From Actinernus sp. WN-2022 (taxonomy: Eukaryota > Cnidaria > Anthozoa > Actiniaria > Actinernidae): a DNA stretch of 64,000 nucleotides. Positions 12,283 through 21,899 of this stretch are shown here, piece after piece (within the stretch, counting starts at the first letter, position 1; each line of letters opens with the position of its first letter). The notes under the pieces were generated by a model that searched no databases, was not told the origin of the DNA, and saw nothing but the letters and a program-made list of their open reading frames with translations. Location of the stretch: positions 558,001-622,000 of the forward strand of contig JAOWCC010000091.1 in the NCBI GenBank assembly GCA_030867875.1. The letters are read 5' to 3'. A program made the position numbers and the translations under genes.

Positions 12283-12819
12283 TTAGAGTACGGCAGATAG
12301 GATTGCATGTCCAAAGCTGTCACATGGCCTCTGTGGTTCTATGGGTTTGCAGTAGAACCGGTTAAATACACAATCACTATTCCAACTGGCTGATTTCATA
12401 ATTGACGCCAGCTCAATTGCCTTACTTGCCTTACTTGTCGATGCTGCTCGGGTACTGTGTGGTTTGAAGACAGACGTTTCAATACCAGCCTGCTGCATAA
12501 CTGTCTTTATCCACCTGGAGATCGAGTCCTTTGATACTCTGTGGTGTGGGCTAGTAAAACTAATAAACAGTTGATCTTCCTCACCCCTAAGCGGTGAGGT
12601 GCGCCTTATGTATTCGTCAAGAACAGAAGCCACACACAAGCTGTAATCTGCAGGAAATCTGGGTAGGCCCAGGACCGGTTGTTGTTTTCCTGGGGCAGAC
12701 TGCTTTACAAGTTGTTCAATATGGAAAACATATGACATGGTGGTGTCTATGTGCATGTTCTTTAAATTCATGCAGTGAAGTATTTGGCAGCGTTGCCCTG
12801 TGACTAGAGCGCATAACAT
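12283..12819 (-). pseudogene. Tyrosine recombinase fragment (DIRS/Ngaro or Crypton type)
   Basis: A ~178-residue minus-strand frame carrying the C-terminal catalytic part of a tyrosine recombinase: a box with FKPHSTRAASTSKA (the HxxR motif), then SASWNSDCVFNRFYCKP, where the tyrosine of RFY would be the nucleophile. The first catalytic arginine region (ALVTGQRCQIL) lies at the very N terminus. No reverse transcriptase or other partner is seen nearby, and the frame begins abruptly, so this is probably a truncated copy of a DIRS-like retroelement or a Crypton. Family choice is uncertain because only the recombinase piece survives. Confidence 0.6.
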
Positions 12820-13271
12820 AACTAATTTGTATGTAAGCTTTTGCAGTCCCAGTTCTTTAACCCTTTCACTCCCACCACTGCTTCACTGTTACTGCCCTAT
12901 TATCCCAGGGGCCTTTAGCATAAATTACCCAAATTAAATAGACCTCTATAAATTCTCAAATAACTCAAGACACAGTTAATTTCAGGCTTAACAATATAGA
13001 AAAAGTTTATTCTATTATAAAATGTCTTTCTTTTGAGATTATCACAATATATTGTAGTTCATATTTACTTCACAATATGGATACTAAAGTTAGGTTTTGT
13101 TATTTTGCAGATTTTGACCTACATCATCTCCATTGCACTACACACCACCAGCCCTGTTTTCCCTTTTCTAGGTTAAAACTTTGTCTCTAGTAATATATAA
13201 CACACATGTTGAAATAAAAGGAATACAACAAATCATCATTGAAGTTTGTGTCATATTTATACTGGTTTCTT
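12820..13271. other. Noncoding DNA
   Basis: AT-rich spacer between two transposase remnants. Nothing recognised. Confidence 0.4.
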
Positions 13272-14000
13272 TTACGAAATCTTCAACTCAGAATCACAGT
13301 CCAATTTGAAATTCCCGCCACACTTCTCATAGGTCGGCGGCGGTGTGGTTCTTGAAACGAAACCCTTGAAACATGGTAAACACACTCGCTTGCTGCACAA
13401 CTCACATCCCATTCTGCAAAAAGTTTTCTTTCCCTTCTTCAAGCATCTCTTGCAGCGTCCCTTTGACATGTCAATAGGCCAATGCCCACCTTGAAGTGCT
13501 GGTTGCAAAACATTGTGCTTTCGTGAAGAAAAGTCCAAAATGAGCCCTTGCACTAGTTCCAAGCGAAACTCAGCTTGCATTAGATGAGGGTGGTTTGGGG
13601 CCATATGCATCAAAATATAAGCATTGATAATGGCCACATCTGTACAAAACCAAAGTAGGTACCTCCACCATTTCTTAGCGCGACGAGAAGTGTGGTAATG
13701 CTGGCGCATCTGATCACTTCTGTCTACTGCCCCCATGTGCTTGTTATATAGAGTAACAACGGGAAGCGAAGGAACATCAATATATGTGCCGTCCTTCTGC
13801 TTTCTTCATACAGTTTGATCTCCAGCCACATCACACTGTGTACTCAGGAAAGACACAGCTTTTTTGTCCTTCCAAACCGTAGCAACAACATTGCCTTTTC
13901 GGCGAAAAACGGACTTGCCTCGTCGAAGCGATTTTACGACATTCGTGCTTCGCTTCATTTCTGGTGGAAAGTCCTTTCTGTCTGCTCGTGTTGAGTAGTA
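13272..14000 (-). pseudogene. Broken piggyBac-type transposase (C-terminal part)
   Basis: The frame from 13736 to 13272 starts MGAVDRSDQMRQHYHTSRR and continues WWRYLLWFCTDVAIINAYIL, the typical C-terminal core of PiggyBac/PGBD transposases. It ends with a cysteine-rich zinc-binding tail (CKRCLKKGKKTFCRMGCELC). The same frame continues upstream through about 13999 with matching family sequence (VVATVWKDKKAVSFLST), but an in-frame TGA lies at about 13805. The N-terminal two thirds are absent; similarity stops where viral fragment II begins near 14000. I infer a dead copy, cut either by deletion or by arrival of the viral DNA. Confidence 0.75.
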
Positions 14001-14020
14001 TATATACTAGCGGTTCTAAT

Positions 14021-14260
14021 TCACGTCTTTATATAAGCCTTTTTTTCCCCATTATATATCCCTACTCCCAAGAAAAATCGTCGAAATTTCTCCTTATATA
14101 AGCCACCCATAATCAACACACATATTTCTTATATCCAACACACGGTTCTAATTCACGTCCTTATTTAAGCCTTTTTTTCCCCCACCGTATTCCCCTAAGC
14201 CCACAAAAAAAATCGTCAAAAAAATGTTCCTTATATAAGCCCCTCTTATTCCCCCAGTAA
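14021..14260. repeat. Two direct copies of a ~120-bp sequence
   Basis: GGTTCTAATTCACGTC, then a TTATATAAGCC-like stretch and a run of T and C, occur at 14021-14075 and again at 14143-14200. Each is followed by an AAAAATCGTC motif and a CTTATATAAGCC motif. They lie at the left edge of viral fragment II and may be remnants of a terminal repeat. Confidence 0.6.
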
Positions 14261-14282
14261 GAACCACCCCTAACTACATTTA

Positions 14283-14379
14283 ATGCAACCATTAATAAAT
14301 CCCAATTAGAGCTAAGTTTCAATCATATTATGAGGTCGTATCACAATTACTATATCGAAACATCGGAAGTATATATACT
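14283..14379 (+). promoter_or_regulatory. Upstream module of the F-box/ankyrin gene
   Basis: ATGCAACCATTAATAAATCC, then AATTAGAG, ATATTATGAGG, a CGTATCACAATTA block and CTATATCGAAA before TATATATACTATGG. The same order of blocks occurs upstream of the next gene (15427-15520). Its central and distal parts resemble the TIR promoter of the large provirus (AATCCTATTAGAG then GTTATATCGAA). I infer a promoter. Confidence 0.55.
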
Positions 14380-15306
14380 ATGGCTAATATATCGTACCTT
14401 CCTATAGAAATCTTGACTAAGATCGTAGAGTATGCTGGTCCTATATCATTTGCCGCTATTTCTTTGACTTCAAAACGGCTAAATGATGCCGCATCTATAG
14501 CACGTTATAAAAACGTAGACAAAGAGTTCCGTATGCAAGTACTAGTGTTTGGTTTGAGGTTTGCTTGTAATGATAGCGAGCGAGACAATTTGGTTAGGAT
14601 TTTCAGTATTTCCGCAAATGACGCATACGGCGACTACGATAATTTGGCACTACTCGATGCCTGTGGAGATGGTAATCTTGATGTCGTTAAGTGGCTCGTT
14701 AAGTACTTCCAGATCACTATAGAGGATGAATGCGTTGTTGATGCTATACTACATGCCAGTAGATGTGGTCATATCGATGTCGTTAAATGGCTAGCTAATC
14801 GCTTCCAGCCCACTATAGATGATGAATGCGTTGTTGATGCTATACTAGATGCCTGTAGAGATGGTCATCTCGATGTCGTTAAATGGCTAGCTAATCACTT
14901 TCAGGCCACTATAGATGATGAATGCGTTATTGATGCTATACGAGATGCCAGTAGATATGGTCATCTCGATTTCATTAAGTGGCTCGTTAAGTACTTCCAG
15001 ATCGCTAGAGAGGATGAATGCGTTATTGCTGCTATACTAGATGCCAGTAGGAGTGGTCATATCGATGTCGTTAAATGGTTAGCTAATCGCTTCCAGCCCA
15101 CCATAGAGGATGAATTAGTTATTTATGCTATATCAAGTGCCAGCAGCAATGGTCATTTCGATATCGCCAATTGGCTCGCTGAGCATTTTAGACTGCCTTC
15201 CGATAACCGTTTGAATATGAAGTGGCTACCCCACGAATCGATGAATCGCTCGAGACGTGGGCATCTTATATCGCCTTCCGATAACCGTTTGAATATGGAG
15301 TGGTAA
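14380..15306 (+). CDS. F-box/ankyrin-repeat protein
   Basis: 308 residues. The N terminus (YLPIEILTKIVEYAGPISFA then LTSKRLNDAA) fits an F-box, the Skp1-binding motif of SCF ubiquitin ligases. From residue ~85 there are at least six ankyrin-type repeats of about 33-34 residues with the recurring core DGHLDVVKWLANHFQ. Neighbouring repeats are very similar at the DNA level (14680-15180), so they probably expand by recombination. Established knowledge: ankyrin proteins with F-boxes are common in large DNA viruses and often redirect host ubiquitination, although in poxviruses the F-box-like motif is C-terminal. Here the role is inferred. A short duplicated tail (SDNRLNM) appears twice at the C terminus. 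ATG 14380 directly follows a TATATATACT promoter-like stretch. Confidence 0.75.
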   Translation: MANISYLPIEILTKIVEYAGPISFAAISLTSKRLNDAASIARYKNVDKEFRMQVLVFGLRFACNDSERDNLVRIFSISANDAYGDYDNLALLDACGDGNLDVVKWLVKYFQITIEDECVVDAILHASRCGHIDVVKWLANRFQPTIDDECVVDAILDACRDGHLDVVKWLANHFQATIDDECVIDAIRDASRYGHLDFIKWLVKYFQIAREDECVIAAILDASRSGHIDVVKWLANRFQPTIEDELVIYAISSASSNGHFDIANWLAEHFRLPSDNRLNMKWLPHESMNRSRRGHLISPSDNRLNMEW

Positions 15307-15426
15307 TGTTAACATGATAGTTATACTATACTAGGTCCCCGAGATGGGCAACTCATCATACATCATATATACTAGTACTTGAACAAAAAAGGAAAAAAAA
15401 AAAAAAGCGAAAAAAACGGCCAATTT

Positions 15427-15520
15427 TATGCAACCATTAATAAATCCCTATTAGAGAAATGGTACCGTTATATTATGAGGCGATATCACAGTTAATATAT
15501 CAAAATTTATCGGCCATAAA
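15427..15520 (+). promoter_or_regulatory. Upstream module of the cysteine-rich gene
   Basis: Second copy of the block set at 14283-14379: ATGCAACCATTAATAAATCC, CTATTAGAG, ATATTATGAGGCGATATCAC and TTAATATATCAAA before the ATG. An A-run (15393-15405) precedes it. Confidence 0.55.
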
Positions 15521-15898
15521 ATGCGAGGACATAATCAGTGCCGATGGTTAACAATTGGCAGGAGAACTATTTGTGGTAAGAGTTGTTTATTCGAGTGTTG
15601 TAAGCAACATCGCCACCAGATCAGAGAAGGATCGTTTGAGCCATACCCCTGCCGTTTGTGTGGAGTTGGGACTCAATCAGAGACACGACTTTGTCGTCCG
15701 TGTGGTAATATAACCGCACAGATAAACCTGATTCGTAAAGGTAAGAGGGCTAGAAGGGATTTCAACGCTGTATTGACTGACCTTGCTACGAAGAATCTAC
15801 CTATTAGGGAACTGATGCGTATAGGTAGGAGGGCTAGAAAGGATTTCAACGTCGTATTGACTGAACTTGTAACTAGAAACCTCCCTATTAGAGAATAG
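15521..15898 (+). CDS. Small cysteine-rich (zinc-binding) protein
   Basis: 125 residues. Cysteines and histidines are arranged as CRWLTIGRRTICGKSC, CCKQH, then CRLCGVGTQSETRLCRPCG, a likely two-site zinc-binding module. The C-terminal half repeats a basic segment twice (GKRARRDFNAVLTDLATKNL and GRRARKDFNVVLTELVTRNL). The same cysteine layout occurs in the provirus gene at 51432-51869, so this is a family shared by both viral elements. Nucleic-acid binding or transcription regulation is a plausible role but unproven. Confidence 0.65.
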   Translation: MRGHNQCRWLTIGRRTICGKSCLFECCKQHRHQIREGSFEPYPCRLCGVGTQSETRLCRPCGNITAQINLIRKGKRARRDFNAVLTDLATKNLPIRELMRIGRRARKDFNVVLTELVTRNLPIRE

Positions 15899-15926
15899 AT
15901 ATACTAATATTATACCCATAGTAAAT

Positions 15927-18900
15927 ATGGCATATGATAATTATCAGAGAGACGTACTAGATGTATACGAACAGGCGCGCAACATCCTTGATGAACCGAT
16001 CCCCGAAACGATAGAAAGACGTCTAATACGACCATTAATTCCCCAAAAAATTGTCCCACTAGTATTCAAACAAACTAAATGGGTCATTGGTAATTTCTTA
16101 CGAGGCTGGCAGATGGATGTTCCAGAGGGTCACGAACTTGGTGCAGACCCAATGGCATTCTTAGATGGTGTACGCCACATAATCCACGAAAAACTAGATG
16201 AAGAGATTGTCAATCTAAAAGGCGTGAAGTTCCAGCTCGCCCTGAGAGTAGATCTAATAAAGTACAACCTTGATGGTAGCAAAGAATCCATCGACGTAGT
16301 ATTTCGTCATTATCAGGAGGTTCTATTGCAGTCCCACGAAATCAATTCCGCGCTAGACAAGTCTTTTCCTGCGATCCAAGAAAAACTAGAGAAATGGATA
16401 CATAGAGGCTCAGGATGGGTGGGTAGACCGAGTAGTTCTGCTTTGGCTCGACATAGCGCGATACCAACCACTACGAGGAGGCTCATACATTTCACTTCCT
16501 AAAGAAGTCCAAAACAAGAAGGCTGTAATTAATGTTCAAAATAAGGATGATAACTGCCTACGATGGGCACTACGATCAGCGCTCTTTCCAGTCGAGATTA
16601 ATACCCAAAGACCATCTAAGTATCCTATAGACGACGGCCTAGATTTTACAGAAATTGATGCACCAACACCCATATCACAGATTTGCAGAGTTGAGAAGCA
16701 AAACAACCTTGCGATCAATGTCTTCGGATGGGAGAAAGGTGCGATTGTCTATAGGATTAGCAAGCAATGTGGGGACATCCAACGCATCAACCTATTGCTA
16801 ATAGAGAAATCTGGAAAGTACCACTATACTTGGATCAAGGATTTGAATCGCCTCCTATTCGATCAGAGTAAGTACGAGCACCGAAAACACTTCTGCGAGA
16901 GGTGTTTACATGGATACTGCCGAAAAGATCTACTCGAAAAACACGTCCCAGAATGCAAAGGTATAGGACAGACCGCAGTTAGAGTTGAGATGCCTGAAGA
17001 GGGTAATAACAAGCTATCCTTTCAGCACTGGCACAAACAGCTAAAGGTTCCCTACATCATTTACGCCGATTTCGAGGCGCTGACAACCAAGATCGAAGGA
17101 CCAGAGTTTGACCCTGCAGCAGAGCTGCGCAGCAACACCCAGAAAACTCAACTACACGAGGCTTGCGGATTCGGCTACATCGTGGTGAGATGTGATGGTC
17201 ATACGGAGACTCCAGTCGTTTATAGAGGGCCCAATGCTACGGAAATGTTCCTGGAGGCAATACAACGAGAAGAACAAAAAGTCGAAGCGGCTCTATCTAG
17301 ACGTAAAGCCCTATGCATGACTCCAGAGGACAGCATAGCCCACCGAAGTGCAACGATTTGCCACATCTGTCAGAAATCTCTTAATGGGGATTCGGTTCGA
17401 GATCACTGCCATATTACTGGAAAGTATCGTGGAGCAGCACACAATGCCTGTAATCTACTCCTGCGGATAGACCCAAAGAAGACCATAATACCAGTAGTCT
17501 TCCATAATTTGCGGGGATACGATTCTCATCTCTTAATGCAGTCTATTTCCAAAGTAGAGGGGCAGATAAATTGCATACCAAATAACATGGAGAAGTACAT
17601 TTCATTCTCCCTAGGGAAACTGCGATTCATCGACAGCGTTCAGTTTTTGCTATCCTCTCTTGCTCAGCTAGTATCGGCTAAAAACCCGGAAGGATTCCAA
17701 ATCATAGCCAGATACGAGCAAGACGAACATAAGCGCGGGCTTCTTCTACGCAAGGGCGTTTACCCATACGAATATATGGACAGTTGGGAGAGGTTTCAGG
17801 ATGAGCTACCGCCACGCGATGCTTTTTATAGCAAGCTTTCTGATGAAGGAATCTCAGATGAGGACTATACTCACGCACAGAAGGTTTGGGATGCATTCGA
17901 TTGTCAAACTATGGGAGACTATCACGATATATATCTTCGAACTGATGTACTTTTACTCGCAGATGTGTTTGAAGGCTTTAGAGCGACATGTATGCAAAAT
18001 TATGGCTTAGATCCAGCTCACTACTATACGAGTCCTGGTCTATCGTGGGATGCATTGCTAAAGAAGACTGGTGTAGAGCTTGAGCTGCTCACAGACTACG
18101 ATATGCATCTTTTCATCGAGAAAGGGATGCGAGGCGGCATTTCGATGGTCAGTCGACGTCATGCAAAGGCCAACAATCCGTATGCGGCAGAGTACGACAA
18201 AACCAAGCCCACTACATACATACAGTATCTGGATGCGAACAACCTATACGGATGGGCTATGAGTCAAGCTCTACCAACTGGAGGATTCGAGTGGTGCAAC
18301 GTAGCAAAGCTACAAACCTCGAGTATCCTCGACATTGCGAAAGATGCGGATAAAGGTTATATCCTTGAGGTAGACCTCGAGTATCCTCTAGAACTCCACG
18401 ACACTCACAACTCGTATCCACTAGCCCCAGAGCGTATGAAAGTACGGAAAAAATGGATGTCAGAGTACCAATGCGGACTACTAGGTGAAAGAGCATTTCC
18501 AATCGAAGTCGAAAAGCTTGTGCCCAATTTATTTGACAAAGAACGCTACGTCCTGCACTATAGGAATCTACAGCTGTATCTGTCTCTTGGCATGAAATTG
18601 AAAAAGGTGCACCGAGCACTACGATTCGACCAAAGTCCTTGGATGGAGCCATATATACGTATGAATACGGACCTTCGTAAACTGGCTACGAGCAATTTCG
18701 AGAAAGACCTCTACAAACTGATGAACAACTCAGTGTTTGGTAAGACAATGGAGAATCTACGTAAGCGCGTAAATGTGAAGCTGGTGCGTGCAAGAGAGGA
18801 GGACAAGCTTCGGCGGCTGATATCGAGTCCAACATTTGCTAGATCGAATATCTTCGACGATGGCCTTGTAGCCCTACACATGCATAAAAGCAGGCTCGTG

Positions 18901-19536
18901 CTGAACCGCCCAGTTTACGTTGGTATGAGCATCCTAGACCGATCCAAACACCTGATGTACGATTTCTATTACAACCAACTTCAGCCTCAATATGGTAATC
19001 GATGTGAACTTCTCTACACAGACACAGATTCGCTATTGCTTGAGATCCAAACCGAAGACGTCTACGACGACATGGCCAAAAATGCAGGCCTATGCGACAC
19101 AAGTGATTACCCAAAAAACCATCCACTATACGACACTACCAATAAAAATGTTCTTGGAAAGATGAAGGATGAGTGTGCAGGCGTTGCCATCGTAGAGTAC
19201 GTTGGACTTCGACCTAAGATGTATTCGATCGTATGTGCAGACACCAAGGAGATTCGCAAGGCTAAAGGAGTACGGAAATATGTTGTGAAGAAGCATATGC
19301 GACACGAGCAGTATAAGGAGTCTCTTTTCGATAGGAAGACCTTCAGACATGGGATGAATATGCTGCGAAGCATTGGGCACCAGATCTATGGTCTGCGAGT
19401 TAATAAAATCTCACTTTCGCCCTTGGAGACAAAACGTTGGATTTCCGAGGATGGAATCGATACCCTAGCCCATGGGCATAAAGATATCTGTTTGCCTCAG
19501 CAAAGAGACTTGAAAACCGAATGTTCAATCATTTGA
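15927..19536 (+). pseudogene. Family-B DNA polymerase with one frameshift
   Basis: About 1,200 codons. The N-terminal frame (from ATG 15927) shifts near 16420, in a run of G, into the frame that stays open to 19536. Motifs: CERC zinc finger at ~16895; exonuclease motif YADFEAL; a zinc-bound insert (CHICQ then VRDHCHITGKYRGAAHNACN) resembling recombination endonuclease VII; polymerase motif A YLDANNLYGWAMSQ; motif B KLMNNSVFGKTMEN; motif C YTDTDSLL. All catalytic residues are present. This fits a protein-primed-type PolB of adintoviruses and Polintons. The single break makes this copy inactive as written, unless it is a sequencing error in the G run. It differs from the provirus PolB at 37851, which lacks the endonuclease VII-like insert. 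Confidence 0.85.
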
Positions 19537-21280
19537 GCTGAACATAATTTTCTTTTCAAGATATATAGCCAAAACAATCACTGATACGAAGATATTCTTG
19601 GACTGGCGACCGAGCAGTTGTTCGGTGGTCAATATCCTGCCAATTTTAAGAGGAAGGTCGATTTCATTTCATTTATTCACGAAATACTAATTTAATCGTT
19701 TGAAAAGTGATGCGTTCAAGGCGATCTAAAAATACATTTGTAACGACAGTGGTTAGGAGTATTACCTAATTTACATTTATTTATTAAGTACTTTTTTTTG
19801 TTAGCGAACGAGGATAACGGTTTCTCAAATGTTTACAAAGGAGGAGAATACGTAAACAGACGGCGATTTCAGGGATGATGCAGTTAAGCTGTATGATTAT
19901 ATTTTTCAATGTAACTTCATGCAGTCCATGCACAATATAAATTGTGGCTTGTGTCTTTATGGTTGTCATCAATGTAGGTGAGTGAAGTGGATTTCCGGAC
20001 ATTGATAGAAGTGTCACTCTCTGCAAACAAACTTAGTCAATTGTAGGGTAAAAAGCGGGCCATGCTCTTGGAAGAAAGAAACGTTTTTGGGATGTTTTTC
20101 AATTAAAACTGCTCGATTTTGCTTAAAAGAGTAAAACCTATTGAAATGACAACAATGTTTAAGAAACATGTGGTGGTAAAAATTACTTGGGACAGTACAT
20201 ATTACTCATCTGGGTAAATGTTACTCCGTACGGGACGGCTTTAGAAATGCTACACGCTGATTGGTTAAGACTTGGTAATCTTTACCCTTAGGAGTAACAG
20301 TTATTAGTGCATATTGAGATTGGCAAGTATACAATGTTCTCGCCATGTGTTACATGTATTTCGATGAAATAAGAGGAAACAAATGTCTTACATAAAAAAT
20401 GTGAAGTTTGGTAATTTTCCCACCGAACTTTAGCGGGACATAAAGAATGTAAAATCAATTATAACATAATTTCTTCAAATAGGTTTTTACAATTAATTTA
20501 AGCGTACTTTGCCTGGTATTCTAGCAACCTAAACAAAATTTAGTACCTAGAATGATTGTGTGATTTTGTGAAGAAAAATTGACAGTGAAAAAGCTTTCAA
20601 AAATAGTAGGCTATGTGCATGCTGTTGGCACCCAAGCGTGAGATATGCACGACGAAGAGTTCAAAATTATTTTTTGGCCGTAATTGCAGTTGCTTAATGG
20701 GGAAAATTGTTTTAACATGATCAGTACATCTGTGTGCATATGTTCATAGGATTGTTCATTTATAAAGTAATGTGCGGTAAATGATAGGAAATTTTGATTT
20801 TAGAGCATACTTACTCGAATTAGGTGTTACATCGTTACAAATTACATTGAAATACTACGAATAACAATTCCGCTTTAAGCTGCACCTCAAAATCTATATC
20901 ACTCGTTGTCCTTCAATATGGTACCGACCACCCCTTCTGGCTCATACACTATAGCTCGTATGAAACGACATAAGATACTCTCTCCATTCTTTATGAATAT
21001 ATTATGCCGCTTGTTTGCATCCATGGACGCCATGATTTATTTTCGTTTTTCTGACCATTTGTCCTCTGTTTTCGTAGAGAAATTAATTTACGATATTTTT
21101 GCAATCTGACACAGAATTATACTACAACTTACCGTTTTGATTCTTTGACATAGTACACGGTTTCCATTCTTGTTCCTTCACACTCTGCTATTGGCAAGCT
21201 GGAGCGAGCCAAACAACTGCCTAATAGGCATGCTAGACCATGCCTCAGATGAAATTATGCCCGCTGAAACGCACTGCCTA
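19537..21280. other. Noncoding DNA after viral fragment II
   Basis: No viral gene continues past the polymerase, and no TIR is seen. The sequence is AT-rich host-like DNA with no supported gene. Confidence 0.4.
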
Positions 21281-21560
21281 GGCACGCTGTAGAGGCACGC
21301 TGTAGAGGCACGCTGTAGAGGCACGCTGTAGAGGCACGCTGTAGAGGCACGCTGTAGAGGCACGCTGTAGAGGCACGCTGTAGAGGCACGCTGTAGAGGC
21401 ACGCTGTAGAGGCACGCTGTAGAGGCACGCTGTAGAGGCACGCTGTAGAGGCACGCTGTAGAGGCACGCTGTAGAGGCACGCTGTAGAGGCACGCTGTAG
21501 AGGCACGCTGTAGTGGCACGCTGTAGTGGCACGCTGTAGTGCCACGCTGTAGTGGCACGC
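21281..21560. repeat. 13-bp minisatellite, ~21 copies
   Basis: Unit GGCACGCTGTAGA repeated about 21 times, nearly perfect until the last four copies, which change A to T (GGCACGCTGTAGT). Because 13 is not a multiple of three, all three minus-strand frames read as the same 13-residue repeat; these open frames are artefacts of the repeat. Confidence 0.95.
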
Positions 21561-21899
21561 TCAGAGCGTCCCACTGAGTGTGCCACTCAACCGGGCCAGA
21601 CCGTGCCTCACCGGCCCGCCATAGGTGAAACAACAACAATGGAGAGAACAGAAATCCCATCAACGCCGAAAAGGAAAATAAGATTCAGAGAATGGGAAGC
21701 TCGACGGAGAACAAGAGATTGATTTTGAGGCAAGGGAAAGGCAGGCAAATGGAAACAATGAATCATGCAAAACGCTTAGCCCCAGCGCCAAAAAATCAAA
21801 GAGTGTCTTGTTTAAAAGTAGGGTAGCGAAGATGCGAGCAGTGAGAAAGAGCAACGAAACACTTCCTGTTACGCTAAAAAACTTGCAGTTCTTAAAGCC

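Larger units (their letters stand above)
14013..19560 (+). mobile_element. Viral fragment II (partial adintovirus/Polinton-like)
   Basis: Three plus-strand intronless genes in a row: F-box/ankyrin, small cysteine-rich protein, and family-B DNA polymerase. The first two have a shared ~80-bp upstream module. Gene density and style differ from the flanking host DNA. No integrase, ATPase, capsid gene or TIR is visible, so the copy is partial or a deletion derivative. The left border is set where piggyBac similarity ends, the right border shortly after the polymerase stop; both are approximate. Relation to the 37.5-53.3-kb provirus is supported by the homologous zinc-finger gene and similar upstream motifs, but the polymerases are of different subtypes. 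Confidence 0.65.

Noticed and set aside
21281..21560. CRISPR-like array
   Set aside because: The units abut without spacers, and the context is eukaryotic.
21178..21663. Three overlapping repeat-protein frames on the minus strand
   Set aside because: All are by-products of the 13-bp minisatellite, which is open in every frame.
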